Source: Microbacterium oryzae
Lineage (GTDB): Bacteria; Actinomycetota; Actinomycetes; Actinomycetales; Microbacteriaceae
Length of the DNA stretch: 64,000 nucleotides
NCBI RefSeq assembly: GCF_030406385.1
Contig: NZ_JAUEPM010000005.1
Span: forward strand, 1 to 64,000
Direction: 5' to 3'
Within the stretch, counting starts at the first letter, position 1, and each line of letters starts with the position of its first letter. The translations under genes and the position numbers were made by a program. Below, piece by piece: positions 36,457-46,364 of this stretch. The notes beneath the pieces are model-generated. The model was not told the origin of the DNA. It saw nothing but the letters and a program-made list of their open reading frames with translations, and searched no databases.

Positions 36457-37843
36457 TGATACTCCAAGTGGTTCCGTGTGCGGTGTCTTCGAGGGCGATG
36501 CCCGCGGCCGCGAACGCGTCGCGGATGCGGTCGGCACCGGCCCAGTCCTTCGCGGCGCGCGCCTGCGCGCGCTGAGCGATGAGCTGCTCGACGAGCGCGG
36601 AGAGGGATTCCGCCGCGGGTCCGTCACCGGATGCCCGCGCGAGTGCGCCGAGCGGATCCAGACCCAGGACATCCATCATGGCGGAGACGGCTGAGAACGC
36701 GCCTCGCGCACCCGCTTCGTCCCCCGCATCGAGGGCGGTGTTCCCCGCGCGCACCGTCTCGTGCACGACCGCGAGCGCCTGGGGCACCCCGAGGTCGTCG
36801 TCCATCGCGGCGACGAACGCCTCGGGCAGCGCGGCTGCGACAGCGCCGGCCTCGTGCGCGCGCAGGAAGCGCTCGAGGAACGTGCGGATGCGCGAGAGCG
36901 CGGCCTCCGCCTCCCGCCACGACGAAGCCGTGAGGTCGAGGTTCGAGCGGTAGTGAGCCGTGGCCAGCGCGTATCGGACGACCAGCGGGTCGTGCGCGTC
37001 GAGGACGTCGGACGCGAGCGTGAAGTTGCCCAGCGACTTCGACATCTTCTGGCCGTCCACCGTCACGAGGCCGTTGTGCACCCAGTAGCGGGCGAAGGCG
37101 TCTCCGGCCGCGGTCGACTGCGCGAGCTCGTTCTCGTGATGCGGGAAGCGCAGGTCGAGGCCGCCACCGTGGATGTCGAACTCGGCGCCGAGGTACCGCC
37201 GCGCCATCGCGGAGCACTCGATGTGCCATCCGGGGCGTCCTCGGCCCCACGGCGAGGCCCAGGTCGCGCTGCCCGGCTCGCCCTCCTTCGCGCCCTTCCA
37301 GAGCGCGAAGTCGTGCGGGTCGCGCTTGCCGCGCGGATCGGCGTCGGCGGCGTCCTCCATCGCGTCGACGGACTGGCGCGTGAGGGCTCCGTAGCCGGGC
37401 CAGGAGCGGACATCGAAGTAGACGTCGCCCGCGGCGGCATAGGCGTGCCCGCGGTCGATGAGCTCCTGGATGAGCTCCTGCATCTGCGGGATCGACCCCG
37501 TGGCCCGGGGCTCGTACGTCGGCGGGAGGACGCCGATGGCGGCGTAGGCGGCCGCAAACTCCTGCTCGATGCGGTAGGCGAGCGCCCACCACGGCTCGTC
37601 GCCCGTCGCGTTCGCGAGCACCTTGTCGTCGATGTCCGTGACGTTCCGCACGAAGGTGACGCGAGGATGCCGCACCGCCAGCCACCGGCGCAGCAGGTCG
37701 AAGGCGAGCGCGGCGCGGAGGTGGCCGATGTGCGGCCCGGACTGCACCGTCGGCCCGCAGACGTAGAGGGTCACGTTCTCCGGATCGAGGGGCGCGAAGT
37801 CGCGCAGGGCCTGCGCGCGGGTGTCGTACAGCCGGAGGGTCAC
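36449..37843 (-). CDS. cysS: cysteinyl-tRNA synthetase
   Basis: 464 residues, class I synthetase. It shows [18 protein letters not shown] (HIGH motif with the zinc cysteine), then [10 protein letters not shown] and KMSKSLGNF (KMSKS). It charges tRNA-Cys. The start is GTG. TAGTCT (37855-37850) ends 6 nt before it, indicating a leaderless transcript. It overlaps rlmB. Confidence 0.97.
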   Translation of the reverse strand: MTLRLYDTRAQALRDFAPLDPENVTLYVCGPTVQSGPHIGHLRAALAFDLLRRWLAVRHPRVTFVRNVTDIDDKVLANATGDEPWWALAYRIEQEFAAAYAAIGVLPPTYEPRATGSIPQMQELIQELIDRGHAYAAAGDVYFDVRSWPGYGALTRQSVDAMEDAADADPRGKRDPHDFALWKGAKEGEPGSATWASPWGRGRPGWHIECSAMARRYLGAEFDIHGGGLDLRFPHHENELAQSTAAGDAFARYWVHNGLVTVDGQKMSKSLGNFTLASDVLDAHDPLVVRYALATAHYRSNLDLTASSWREAEAALSRIRTFLERFLRAHEAGAVAAALPEAFVAAMDDDLGVPQALAVVHETVRAGNTALDAGDEAGARGAFSAVSAMMDVLGLDPLGALARASGDGPAAESLSALVEQLIAQRAQARAAKDWAGADRIRDAFAAAGIALEDTAHGTTWSING

Positions 37844-37920
37844 CCTCTCAGACTACTGGCCGCGCTCCTGCGCGCCCCGGCGGAATGGGCGTTTGGAGCT
37901 CGCCCGTGTAGAACCGTAGG

Positions 37921-38835
37921 GTGCCTCCCGTCCTCGCCGTGCTGGCCGCCGCCGTGCTGTTCGGCACCACCGGCACCTCGCAGGCGCTCGGGCCGGAGGG
38001 CGCGACCCCGCTCGGCGTGGGAGCCGCCCGCGTCGCGGTCGGCGGCGTCGCGCTGGCGCTCGTCGCCGCGATCGCCGGCGCGCGAGGGCGGGCGCGCGGT
38101 CTCCTCGGGTCGCCGCGCCTCACCGGGCGCTCGGCGCTTCTCATGGGGGTCGCCGGCGCCTGCCTCTTCTCCTATCAGCCGCTGTTCTTCCTCGGCACGT
38201 CGGCCAACGGCGTCGCGGTGGGAACCGTCATCGCCCTCGGCTCCGCCCCCGTGCTCGCGGGCGCGCTCGAGTGGGCGCTCACGCGCCGCTGCCCCGGGGG
38301 CCTCTGGCTCGCCGCCACGGCGCTGGCGACCTCGGGCGTCGCCGTCCTCGCGCTCGGCGGGCAGAGCGACGCGACGACCTCGCCCGTCGGCGTGGCCGCC
38401 TCGGTCGGCGCCGGCGCCTCGTTCGCGGTCTTCACGGTGTCGCAGCGTCGCCTGCTCGACGACGGATGGCGGCCGCTCACGATCATGGGCGCGGCCGGTG
38501 CGGTCGCGGCGCTGCTCGCCGTCGCGCTTCTGCTCCCGCAGGACGTGACATGGCTCGCCGAGCCGCGGGGGACGGCCGTCGCCCTCTGGCTGGGACTCGT
38601 CACGACCGCGCTCGCCTACACCGCGTTCACCTGGGGCCTCCAGGGGGTGCGCGCGGCGACGGCGGCGACCCTCACCCTGGCGGAACCGCTCACGGCGAGC
38701 GTGCTCGGCCTCGCCGTCCTGGGCGAGCGGCTCACCCTGCTCGCCGCCGCCGGCATCCTGGTGCTCGCCTCGGGCCTGACCCTCACCGCCTGGGGAGCCC
38801 GCCGCCCCCGCAACCCACGACAGGAGATCGCGTGA
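37921..38835 (+). CDS. EamA-family (DMT) transporter
   Basis: 304 residues with ten hydrophobic helices in two EamA repeats. The first repeat starts LAVLAAAVLFGTTGTSQALG; the second ends EPLTASVLGLAVLGERLTLL. It probably exports a metabolite or amino acid; substrate unknown. The start is GTG with TAGAAC six nt upstream (a weak -10). The stop overlaps the GTG of the next gene. Confidence 0.9.
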   Translation: MPPVLAVLAAAVLFGTTGTSQALGPEGATPLGVGAARVAVGGVALALVAAIAGARGRARGLLGSPRLTGRSALLMGVAGACLFSYQPLFFLGTSANGVAVGTVIALGSAPVLAGALEWALTRRCPGGLWLAATALATSGVAVLALGGQSDATTSPVGVAASVGAGASFAVFTVSQRRLLDDGWRPLTIMGAAGAVAALLAVALLLPQDVTWLAEPRGTAVALWLGLVTTALAYTAFTWGLQGVRAATAATLTLAEPLTASVLGLAVLGERLTLLAAAGILVLASGLTLTAWGARRPRNPRQEIA

Positions 38836-39293
38836 CCATCACCATCCGCCCCGCCGACCTGGCCGAGCCGCGCACCCGCGCACTCGCCGAGCTCCACCTC
38901 GCCGGCATGCTCGCGGGCACCCCGGCCGAGAGCGTGCACGCCCTCGACCTCTCGGGCCTGCAGCACGCCGCCGTCACGGCGTGGGCGGCATGGATCGACC
39001 CGGAGGTGGCGGGCATCGCGGCCCTCAAGGCGCTCGACGCCGAACGCGGTGAGCTGAAGTCGTTCCGCACGGACCCCGCCCATCTCGGTCGCGGCGTCGC
39101 GCGCGCGCTCCTGCGCCACATCGTCGCGGACGCCCGCTCCCGCGGCATGACATCGCTGTGGCTGGAGACCGGCAGCGACGCGGCGTTCCTGCCCGCGCGG
39201 CGGCTGTACGGCAGCGAGGGCTTCGTGGAGTGCGAGCCCTTCGAGGGCTACCGGCCTGACCCGCTGTCGACCTTCATGACGCGTGCGCTGTGA
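38832..39293 (+). CDS. GNAT N-acetyltransferase
   Basis: 153 residues from a GTG overlapping the transporter stop (GTGA), with AGGAG upstream. Acetyl-CoA loop LGRGVARALLRHIVADARSRG and the terminal RRLYGSEGFVECEPFEGY are standard for small-molecule GNATs (PhnO/YncA-like). Coupled to the exporter, it may modify the same compound (inference). Confidence 0.9.
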   Translation: MTITIRPADLAEPRTRALAELHLAGMLAGTPAESVHALDLSGLQHAAVTAWAAWIDPEVAGIAALKALDAERGELKSFRTDPAHLGRGVARALLRHIVADARSRGMTSLWLETGSDAAFLPARRLYGSEGFVECEPFEGYRPDPLSTFMTRAL

Positions 39294-39311
39294 CGCCCGC
39301 CGCGTGACGCG

Positions 39312-40490
39312 TCAGCCGCGGTAGACGACCGCCACGGCGAAGGCCTGCACGCCGGCGTCGGCCGTGAAGCCGAGGCCATCGGTCGTCGTCGCCGCGACAC
39401 TGACGGGAACGCCGCCGAGCGCGGCAGACAGGGCTGCCTCGGCCTCCGCGCGGCGGGGCGCGAACTTCGGCCGCGCTGCCTGCACCTGCACCGAGACGTT
39501 GCCGATCGCCCATCCCTCGGCGGCGAGGTGCGCGCGGGTGTCGGCGAGGAAGGCCGCCCCGTGCGCTCCGGCGAACTCCGGCCGGTCCGTGCCGAAGCGG
39601 CCGCCGATGTCGCCGAGGCCCGCCGCCGACAGCAGCGCGTCGACGATCGCATGCGAGACGGCGTCGCCGTCGGAGTGCCCGGACAGCGCGCGCTCGCCCG
39701 GCCATTCCAGGCCGGCCAGCCACAGCGCGCCCTCGCCGCCGAAGGCGTGCACGTCGGTTCCGACGCCGACGCGCGGCAGAGCGGCGTTGGCCCTGGCTGC
39801 GCCGACGAGGGAGCGCGCGCGCTCGAGGTCGTCGGGAGTGGTGATCTTGAACGCGCGCTGGTCACCCGCCACCGTGGCGATCGGATGGCCGGCGGCCGCG
39901 ACGAGCGCGGAGTCGTCGGTGTACTCGACGTCGGCGACGCGGTACGCGGCCTCCAGCACATCGCGGCGGAAGCCCTGCGGCGTCTGCGCGGCCGCCAGCT
40001 GCGAGCGGTCGACGACGGCGGTCACGGTCTCGCCCTCGACCCGCTTGATGGTGTCGACGACGGGCAACACGGGAACGACCCCCCACCCGGTACGCTCCAC
40101 GGCCTCGACCACCCGGTCGATGAGCGCGGCCGGCGCCAGCGCGCGGGCGGCGTCGTGCACGAGCACGATCTCGACATCGGGCCAGACCGCCGCGAGCCCG
40201 GCCGCGACGGACTCCTGTCGCGTGAGCCCGCCCGCGACGACGGAGAAGAGGTCACGGCGGTCACCGGCGGCAGCCTGCGCGTCCGCGAGCGCCTCCCCGG
40301 TGCGCTCCTCGGGCGCGACGATGACGACCTGCGCGGGCTGGGCGTCGAACACGCCGCGCAGGCAATGGCGCAGGATCGTCAGCGCGTCGAGCCCGACGAA
40401 GGCCTTCGGAGCACCGGCCTGGAGGCGGGTGCCGGATCCGGCGGCGACGACGATGACGGCGACACGGGGCGAGGGCGCGAAGGTGGTCAC
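39312..40490 (-). CDS. ispDF: bifunctional IspD/IspF (MEP pathway)
   Basis: 392 residues. Residues 1-about 230 are 2-C-methyl-D-erythritol 4-phosphate cytidylyltransferase: [19 protein letters not shown] and [12 protein letters not shown]. From about 235 it is 2-C-methyl-D-erythritol 2,4-cyclodiphosphate synthase: [30 protein letters not shown]. The fusion catalyses two non-consecutive steps of isoprenoid precursor synthesis. The start is GTG with TAGCGT 6 nt upstream, so it is transcribed separately from carD. Confidence 0.96.
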   Translation of the reverse strand: MTTFAPSPRVAVIVVAAGSGTRLQAGAPKAFVGLDALTILRHCLRGVFDAQPAQVVIVAPEERTGEALADAQAAAGDRRDLFSVVAGGLTRQESVAAGLAAVWPDVEIVLVHDAARALAPAALIDRVVEAVERTGWGVVPVLPVVDTIKRVEGETVTAVVDRSQLAAAQTPQGFRRDVLEAAYRVADVEYTDDSALVAAAGHPIATVAGDQRAFKITTPDDLERARSLVGAARANAALPRVGVGTDVHAFGGEGALWLAGLEWPGERALSGHSDGDAVSHAIVDALLSAAGLGDIGGRFGTDRPEFAGAHGAAFLADTRAHLAAEGWAIGNVSVQVQAARPKFAPRRAEAEAALSAALGGVPVSVAATTTDGLGFTADAGVQAFAVAVVYRG

Positions 40491-40517
40491 GCCCTCACGC
40501 TACCCGCGCGGACGGCC

Positions 40518-40552
40518 GACGGCCCGGCTCACCGAGGGTGAGCCGGGCCGTC
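40518..40552 (-). terminator. terminator of carD
   Basis: A 16-bp perfect stem (GACGGCCCGGCTCACC and complement) with a 3-nt loop, between carD and ispDF. Confidence 0.85.
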
Positions 40553-40571
40553 CGGGAATCGCGTGGAGCGG

Positions 40572-41057
40572 TCAGCTGCTCGCGAGCACCTCGTCGAGGA
40601 GCTCGGCTGCCCGCTCCTCCTCGACCTTCTCCGCAAGCGCGAGCTCGGAGACGAGGATCTGCCGGGCCTTCGCGAGCATCCGCTTCTCGCCCGCGGAGAG
40701 CCCGCGGTCCTGGTCTCGACGCCACAGGTCGCGCACGACCTCGCTCACCTTGATCACGTCGCCCGAGGCGAGCTTCTCGAGGTTCGCCTTGTAGCGACGC
40801 GACCAGTTCGTCGGCTCCTCGGTGAACGGCGCACGCAGCACCTCGAAGACCTTGTCGAGCCCCTCCTGGCCGATGACGTCCCGCACGCCGACCAGGTCGA
40901 CGTTGTCGGCGGGAACCTCGATGACGAGGTCGCCCTGCGTGACGTTCAGCTTGAGGTAGATCTTCTCCTCGCCCTTGATGACGCGGGTCTTGACTTCGGT
41001 GATCGTCGCGGCCCCGTGATGGGGGTAGACGACGGTCTCGCCAACCTCAAAAAGCAT
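40572..41057 (-). CDS. carD: CarD-type RNA-polymerase-binding regulator
   Basis: 161 residues. CarD binds the RNAP beta subunit and stabilises open complexes, notably at rRNA promoters. The N-terminal RNAP-interaction domain ([20 protein letters not shown]) and the C-terminal helical DNA-binding domain with Trp ([19 protein letters not shown]) match. ATG 41057 has AAAGGA 11 nt upstream; the frame's earlier start is not supported. A TATCCT -10 box lies near 41084. Confidence 0.96.
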   Translation of the reverse strand: MLFEVGETVVYPHHGAATITEVKTRVIKGEEKIYLKLNVTQGDLVIEVPADNVDLVGVRDVIGQEGLDKVFEVLRAPFTEEPTNWSRRYKANLEKLASGDVIKVSEVVRDLWRRDQDRGLSAGEKRMLAKARQILVSELALAEKVEEERAAELLDEVLASS

Positions 41058-41231
41058 AGAAATGTGTCCTTTCGGCGATCTCCAGGATATCACAGCTGAG
41101 GATGCACTAAGGTTCGCCGCCCTCCGTGACCGGGCCCACGGCCGCCCCCGACCACGAGAAAGCCCGGAATCCCTTTAGGATGGGCAGGAAGCGTCCGCTC
41201 GACGGGCGACGCCGCACCATCTGGAGGATCC

Positions 41232-41759
41232 GTGAACACGCGCGCACTCGCGTCCGCCGCCCTTGCCGGCCTCGTCATCCTGGGAGCCACGGGTTGCCAG
41301 GCCGTCACCTCGCAGGCGACGACGATCATCTACTCGCCGGCGGACGGCGTCAGCGTGCCCGACGCCGAAGGCGCCCCGATCGAGATCCGCAACGCCGTGG
41401 TGATCGCCGACGACGAGGGCGAGCAGGGCAATCTCGCCGCCGCTCTCGTGAACCGCACCGAGAGCGCGGGGACCCTCACGCTCGAGTGGGGCGACGAGTC
41501 GACCACGGTCCGCGTGCCGGCCGACTCCGTCGTGAGCCTCGGCACCGCGGCGGAGGACCCGCTGCTGCTCGATGCGATCGACACCGTCCCGGGCGCCACG
41601 CTTCCCATCTACTTCCAGTCCGGTGACGCCGAGGGCGTCCTGACCGAGGTGCCGGTGCTGAACGGCTGCCTCGAGCAGTTCGAGGACCTCGTGCCCGGCA
41701 ATGGCTCGAGCGACTGCGAGAAGGAGACGCCCGCGCCCGTCGAGGGCGAGGAGCACTGA
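41232..41759 (+). CDS. putative lipoprotein
   Basis: 175 residues from GTG with a TGGAGGATCC site. The signal peptide ALASAALAGLVILGATGC ends in a lipobox with Cys22. The mature part is a beta-rich domain (IEIRNAVVIADDEGEQGNLA, LVNRTESAGTLTLEWGD) that resembles Ig-like or DUF461-type actinobacterial lipoproteins. Two further cysteines occur near the C-terminus. A phosphate-regulation cluster follows, which may be incidental. Confidence 0.8.
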   Translation: MNTRALASAALAGLVILGATGCQAVTSQATTIIYSPADGVSVPDAEGAPIEIRNAVVIADDEGEQGNLAAALVNRTESAGTLTLEWGDESTTVRVPADSVVSLGTAAEDPLLLDAIDTVPGATLPIYFQSGDAEGVLTEVPVLNGCLEQFEDLVPGNGSSDCEKETPAPVEGEEH

Positions 41760-41780
41760 CGCTTCGCGCGACACTGCGCG

Positions 41781-41820
41781 AGAAGGGGCCGAGCGGAGAT
41801 CCTCCCGCTCGGCCCCTTCT
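41781..41820. terminator. bidirectional terminator, lipoprotein / regX3
   Basis: A 16-bp perfect stem (AGAAGGGGCCGAGCGG and complement) with an 8-nt loop and T-ends, between convergent genes. Confidence 0.88.
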
Positions 41821-41847
41821 CTGCGCGCTCGACGCTCGCGGCCGCGC

Positions 41848-42531
41848 TCAGCCCTCGAAGCGGTAGCCGAGGCCGCGCACCGTCACCAGCATCGTCGGGT
41901 CGCTCGGAGTCTCCTCGATGCGGGAGCGGATGCGCTTGATGTGCACGTCGAGCGTCTTGGTGTCGCCGAAGTAGTCGCTCCCCCACACGCGGTCGATGAG
42001 CTGCCCGCGGGTGAGCACGCGGCCGGAGTTGCGCATGAGCACCTCGAGCAGCTCGAACTCCTTCAGCGGCATGTTGATCGGAGCGCCGTCGACCGAGACC
42101 GTGTGCCGGTCGATGTCGAGCGTGACGCGCCCGCCGTGCAGCACGCGCTCGTCGAGATCCGCCTCCGCGGGCGCCGTGCGCCGCATCACCGCGCGCATGC
42201 GGGCCAGCAGCTCGCGGGCGGAGTACGGCTTGGTGACGTAGTCGTCGGCGCCCAGCTCGAGCCCCACGACGATGTCGACCTCGGAGTCCTTCGCGGTGAG
42301 CATGATGATCGGCACCGCGGAGGTCGTGCGCACCTGACGGCACACCTCGGTGCCGGGCATGCCCGGCAGCATGAGGTCGAGGAGGATGACCGCCGGCTCC
42401 TCTCTCCGGAAGGAGGCGAGCGCGGTGTCGGCGTCCTCCGCGATCTCCACCTCGTACCCTTCCCGGCGCAGGAGATAGGCGAGCGGGTCGGCGAGATCGG
42501 GCTCGTCCTCCACCAGCAGCACACGCGTCAT
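41848..42531 (-). CDS. regX3: phosphate response regulator RegX3
   Basis: 227 residues. OmpR-type receiver (LLVEDEPDLADPLAYLLRRE, phospho-Asp in VILLDLMLPGMPG, TKPYSARELLARM) and winged helix (LDVHIKRIRSRIEE, VTVRGLGYRFEG). The N-terminus is characteristic of RegX3/PhoP of Actinobacteria. It controls phosphate-starvation genes. GGAAGG upstream; 27 nt after senX3. A PHO box lies beyond senX3, before phoU. Confidence 0.95.
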   Translation of the reverse strand: MTRVLLVEDEPDLADPLAYLLRREGYEVEIAEDADTALASFRREEPAVILLDLMLPGMPGTEVCRQVRTTSAVPIIMLTAKDSEVDIVVGLELGADDYVTKPYSARELLARMRAVMRRTAPAEADLDERVLHGGRVTLDIDRHTVSVDGAPINMPLKEFELLEVLMRNSGRVLTRGQLIDRVWGSDYFGDTKTLDVHIKRIRSRIEETPSDPTMLVTVRGLGYRFEG

Positions 42532-42558
42532 TCGTCTTCTTCCTTCCGTGGGCTGCCC

Positions 42559-43746
42559 TCACGCGGCGTTGACCGCGCGGGAGCCCTTCTTCTTGCGTCG
42601 TCCCGTGCTGTCGCCCACCAGCGGCGCGTCCGTGCGCGGGAGCCGGATGGTGAACGTCGATCCGCGCTCGGGCTGCGACCACAGCCGCACCTCCCCGCCG
42701 TGCCGGCTGACTGCGTGCTTGACGATGGCGAGGCCGAGGCCCGTGCCGCCCGTTCGGCGGGAGCGGGCCTGGTCCGCGCGGTAGAAGCGCTCGAACACGC
42801 GCTGCTGATCGGCCTCGGCGATGCCGATGCCCTGGTCGGTGACGGCGATCTCGACGGCCTCGACCGTGCCGCGCACGCCGATGCCCACGCGCGATCCGCG
42901 CGGGGAGTAGGCGATGGCGTTGGCGATCAGGTTGCCGAGCGCCTCGACGAGGATGGTCGCGGAGCCGCGGACGTGCAGCCCGCGATCCCCGCCGCGCACG
43001 AGGACGACCTCGGCGGAGCCGGCCTGCACCTGATACTGCTCGATCGCCGCGGCGACGACCTCGTCGATCGCGACGTCGCCGACCTCGGTGAGCTCGTCGG
43101 CGGCCTGCAGCTTCGACAGGTTCATGATGCGCGCGGTGAGCTCGCCGAGGCGCCGCGCCTCGGCCGACATCCGGCCCGCGAAGCGGCGCACCTGATCGGG
43201 ATCGTCCGAGGCCGAGTCCATCGCCTCGGCGAGGAGGCCGATCGCGCCGACGGGCGTCTTCAGCTCGTGGCTGGTGTTGGCGATGAAGTCCTGCCGCATC
43301 TGCTGCAGCCGCTCCTGCTCCGAGATGTCGCGCACGATGAGCAGGGTGAGGCGGTCGGCGATCCTCGCGGCGCGCGCCACGACCAGACGCGATTCGTCGG
43401 AGATGCGCCCGCGCCGGATGCGCATCGTCTGGGTCTGCGCGCCGCCGCCGAGCCGGGCGGCCTTGACGAGCTCGCGCAGCTCGGCCTCGTGCAGCCCCTG
43501 CCCGGGGGTGAGGCCCAGCCACGTGCCCGGCGCGGACACCGCCACCACCGCTCCGGAGGCGTCGATGATCGCGCTCGCGTCGTCGATCACGTCGAGAGCC
43601 GCGATCAGCGCGGGCGGCACCGCCCGGCTCTGCTCGCGCAGCGCGCGCTCGCGAGCGCGGAACGCGAGCACCACGACCAGAGTCACCGCGACGCCCAGGA
43701 GGATCCCCAGGGCGAGCGCGAGCAGCCCGAGCTGCGTGGAGTGCAT
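42559..43746 (-). CDS. senX3: phosphate sensor kinase SenX3
   Basis: 395 residues. One TM helix (about 5-28), a PAS-like domain (about 45-140), H-box RQDFIANTSHELKTPVGAIG with His160, then HATPase motifs NLIANAIAYSP, DQGIGIAEAD and TGGTGLGLAIVKH. This is the SenX3 architecture of a one-TM phosphate kinase that works with PhoU and Pst. TACTCT (43758-43753) precedes GGAGGC and the ATG, so transcription starts very close to the gene. The frame is open further upstream but antisense to phoU. Confidence 0.95.
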   Translation of the reverse strand: MHSTQLGLLALALGILLGVAVTLVVVLAFRARERALREQSRAVPPALIAALDVIDDASAIIDASGAVVAVSAPGTWLGLTPGQGLHEAELRELVKAARLGGGAQTQTMRIRRGRISDESRLVVARAARIADRLTLLIVRDISEQERLQQMRQDFIANTSHELKTPVGAIGLLAEAMDSASDDPDQVRRFAGRMSAEARRLGELTARIMNLSKLQAADELTEVGDVAIDEVVAAAIEQYQVQAGSAEVVLVRGGDRGLHVRGSATILVEALGNLIANAIAYSPRGSRVGIGVRGTVEAVEIAVTDQGIGIAEADQQRVFERFYRADQARSRRTGGTGLGLAIVKHAVSRHGGEVRLWSQPERGSTFTIRLPRTDAPLVGDSTGRRKKKGSRAVNAA

Positions 43747-43817
43747 GCCTCCAGAGTAGAGTGCAGCCGAGAGCCCTCCCCTGCGAACGGGCTCGTGCGA
43801 GGTAGCCTCGACCCAGT

Positions 43818-43850
43818 GTTCACCCCGCGTGCACCGGCCGTTCACCTTCG
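43818..43850 (+). promoter_or_regulatory. PHO box: three 11-bp direct repeats
   Basis: GTTCACCCCGC, GTGCACCGGCC and GTTCACCTTCG are contiguous 11-nt units. Direct 11-bp repeats of GTTCACC type are the PhoP/RegX3 operator of Actinobacteria. The site lies between the divergent senX3-regX3 and phoU genes, ending 80 nt before the phoU ATG. Confidence 0.82.
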
Positions 43851-43930
43851 AGGTCGAGGATCGCCGAGCGCGCTGGACGTGCGACCGCCGCCGCCTGCGG
43901 CAGATCCGACACCGACGAAAGGTTCGCCCG

Positions 43931-44629
43931 ATGCGCGAAGTCTTCCACCAGGCCCTCGAGGACATCCAGACCCGGCTGGTCGAGATCGCCGAGCTGGTCA
44001 CCGTAGCCATCGACAAGGCGACGATCGCCTTCGAGACCGGCGACGTGTCCCTCGCCGAGGAGGTCATCGCCGACGACGCCCGCATCGACGAGCTCGCGCT
44101 CTCGGTCGACGAGCTCGCGATCGACACCCTCGCCATGCAGCAGCCGGTGGCGCGCGACCTGCGCATCATCGTCAGCGCGCTGCGCACCAGCGCGTCGCTC
44201 GAGCGGATGGGCGACCTCGCCGAGCACATCGCCCAGCTGGCGCGCTCCCGCTTCCCCGAGCGGGCCATCCCGAAGGGCCTGAAGAGCACGTTCGTGAAGA
44301 TGGGCAAGCTCGACGTCAGCGTCGCGCGGACCCTCGTCGAGCTGCTGCGCACGCAGGACCTCGCCTACGCCGCGCAGATCCGCGACGCCGACGACCTCAT
44401 CGACGAGCTGCACGCCACCGTCTACGAGAAGGTGCTGAGCGAGGCGTTCTCGGGCGACGTCGGCCACGTCATCGACGCCGCGCTCGCCAGCCGCTATCAC
44501 GAGCGCTTCGGCGACCACGCGGTCTCGATCGCGAAGAAGATCGTCTACCTCGCCACCGGCGACTGGACCGGATCCACCGATCCCGAGATCGCCGCAGCAG
44601 ACGAGCGCACCTCGCACTTCGGCGTCTGA
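43931..44629 (+). CDS. phoU: phosphate transport regulator PhoU
   Basis: 232 residues, all helical. Two PhoU repeats are visible; metal-binding motifs are MGDLAEH (first) and ERFGDHAVSIAK (second). It signals phosphate sufficiency from the Pst transporter to SenX3. GAAAGG lies 8 nt before the ATG. The PHO box upstream implies control by RegX3. A 21-bp terminator follows. Confidence 0.96.
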   Translation: MREVFHQALEDIQTRLVEIAELVTVAIDKATIAFETGDVSLAEEVIADDARIDELALSVDELAIDTLAMQQPVARDLRIIVSALRTSASLERMGDLAEHIAQLARSRFPERAIPKGLKSTFVKMGKLDVSVARTLVELLRTQDLAYAAQIRDADDLIDELHATVYEKVLSEAFSGDVGHVIDAALASRYHERFGDHAVSIAKKIVYLATGDWTGSTDPEIAAADERTSHFGV

Positions 44630-44635
44630 GCCGCC

Positions 44636-44681
44636 CTCACGACGAAGCGCCCCGCCGATCGGCGGGGCGCTTCGTCGTGAG
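44636..44681. terminator. strong bidirectional terminator, phoU / gpmA
   Basis: A perfect 21-bp stem (CTCACGACGAAGCGCCCCGC and so on) with loop GATC begins 6 nt after the phoU stop. Confidence 0.92.
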
Positions 44682-44692
44682 GGGTCAGCGCG

Positions 44693-45436
44693 TCACTTCT
44701 TGCCCTGCGCGGCGACGGCGGCGGCACCAGCGGCGGCAGCCTCGGGGTCGAGGTAGCGGCTCGCGCCGGTCGGCTTCATGTCGTCGTCGAGCTCGTACAC
44801 CAGCGGGATGCCGGTCGGGATGTTGAGACCCGCGATGTCGTCGTCGCTGATGCCGTCGAGGTGCTTCACGAGCGCGCGCAGCGAGTTGCCGTGAGCGGCG
44901 ACGAGCACGGTCTTGCCGGCCTTCAGGTCGGGGACGATCTCGCCCTCCCAGTACGGCAGCAGGCGGTCGATGACGATCTTGAGCGACTCGGTGCCGGGGA
45001 TCTCGCCGTCGATGCCCACGTAGCGCGGGTCGTGCGTCTGGGCGTACTCGTCCTCGGGGTCGATCACGGGCGGCGGCACGTCGAACGAACGGCGCCACTC
45101 CATGAACTTCTCCTCGCCGAACTCGGCGAGCGTCTGCGCCTTGTCCTTGCCCTGGAGCGCACCGTAGTGACGCTCGTTGAGGCGCCAGGAGCGCTTGACG
45201 GGGATCCAGAGCCGGTCGGCCGCGTCGAGCGCGATGTCGGCGGTCTGGATGGCCCGGCTCAGCACCGAGGAGTGCAGGATGTCGGGCAGGACGCCCTGCT
45301 CGCGCAGCAGCTCACCGCCGCGCTGAGCCTCGCGCTTCCCCTGCTCCGTGAGTCGGACGTCGACCCATCCGGTGAAGAGGTTCTTCTCGTTCCAGTCGCT
45401 CTGCCCGTGGCGGAGCAGGATCAGGGTGTGCGTCAT
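44693..45436 (-). CDS. gpmA: 2,3-bisphosphoglycerate-dependent phosphoglycerate mutase
   Basis: 247 residues. Glycolytic interconversion of 3- and 2-phosphoglycerate. It has the catalytic [27 protein letters not shown] and [17 protein letters not shown]. The C-terminus is Ala-rich. TAGCAT with a 7-nt gap supports ATG 45436 over the alternative at 45445. Confidence 0.97.
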   Translation of the reverse strand: MTHTLILLRHGQSDWNEKNLFTGWVDVRLTEQGKREAQRGGELLREQGVLPDILHSSVLSRAIQTADIALDAADRLWIPVKRSWRLNERHYGALQGKDKAQTLAEFGEEKFMEWRRSFDVPPPVIDPEDEYAQTHDPRYVGIDGEIPGTESLKIVIDRLLPYWEGEIVPDLKAGKTVLVAAHGNSLRALVKHLDGISDDDIAGLNIPTGIPLVYELDDDMKPTGASRYLDPEAAAAGAAAVAAQGKK

Positions 45437-45500
45437 ACCCGCCATGCTACCGAGCCGCGACGGGGCGCCGGCGCCGTCGCCGGCGGGCGAGAATGGAGGC

Positions 45501-46322
45501 ATGCCGACGACCGAGGGCCGCCCCACCCGCGGCACCACGGGCACCAATCGGCTCCGTCGCGTGGACCGCTGGATCGCCGCCCATCCCGCCCTGCGCGACG
45601 CCGACCATCCGCTCGTCGTCGATCTCGGCTTCGGCGCGAGCGGGGTGACCGCGTTCGAGCTCGCGAGCCGCCTGCGCCGCGCGCGGAGGGACGTCGCGGT
45701 GCGCGGGCTCGAGATCGACCCGGACCGGGTGGCGCGTGCGCGGGCCCAGCTCGAGGAGGTGCGCGCGGGGCGCACGGTCTTCGCGGCGGACCTGCCGGTG
45801 TCGTTCGCGCGCGGCGGCTTCGAGGTGCCTCTCGAAGGCGGGCGACGCCCGGTGGTGATCCGCGCGTTCAACGTGCTGCGTCAGTACGACGAGCACGAGG
45901 TGCGCGCCGCGTGGGGCCGGATGGCCGAGCGCCTGGCTCCGGAGGGGGTGCTGGTGGAGGGCACGTGCGACGAGCTCGGGCGCATCTCGTCGTGGGTGGA
46001 TGTCGCGCCGTCGGGCGAGCCGCTCCGCTTCTCCGTCTCGCTGCGTCTCGCGCAGCTGGAGCGGCCCGGCGTCGTCGCCGAGCGGCTGCCGAAGGCCCTC
46101 ATCCACCGCAATGTGCCGGGCGAGCGCGTCCACGCGTTCCTGCAGGCGCTCGACGGCGAATGGGAGCGCGCGGCGCCGCTGTCGACGTTCGGCACCGTGC
46201 AGCGATGGCTCGCGACCGTCGCGGCGCTGCGCCACGGCGGATGGCCGATCGCGCGCGCTCCGCGGCGCTGGCGCCTCGGCGAGATCACCCTGCCGTGGTC
46301 GGCGGTCGCGCCCGCCGAGTGA
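45501..46322 (+). CDS. class I SAM-dependent methyltransferase-like protein
   Basis: 273 residues. The Rossmann motif [21 protein letters not shown], then [18 protein letters not shown] and [16 protein letters not shown] fit a SAM methyltransferase. The C-terminal part ([20 protein letters not shown]) is family-specific. Substrate unknown. GGAGG lies just before the ATG. Divergent from gpmA and convergent with the YgfZ gene. Confidence 0.85.
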   Translation: MPTTEGRPTRGTTGTNRLRRVDRWIAAHPALRDADHPLVVDLGFGASGVTAFELASRLRRARRDVAVRGLEIDPDRVARARAQLEEVRAGRTVFAADLPVSFARGGFEVPLEGGRRPVVIRAFNVLRQYDEHEVRAAWGRMAERLAPEGVLVEGTCDELGRISSWVDVAPSGEPLRFSVSLRLAQLERPGVVAERLPKALIHRNVPGERVHAFLQALDGEWERAAPLSTFGTVQRWLATVAALRHGGWPIARAPRRWRLGEITLPWSAVAPAE

Positions 46323-46364
46323 GCGCGAGTCGCCCCGCTGCCACGGGCGGCGCAGCGCCGGCGC

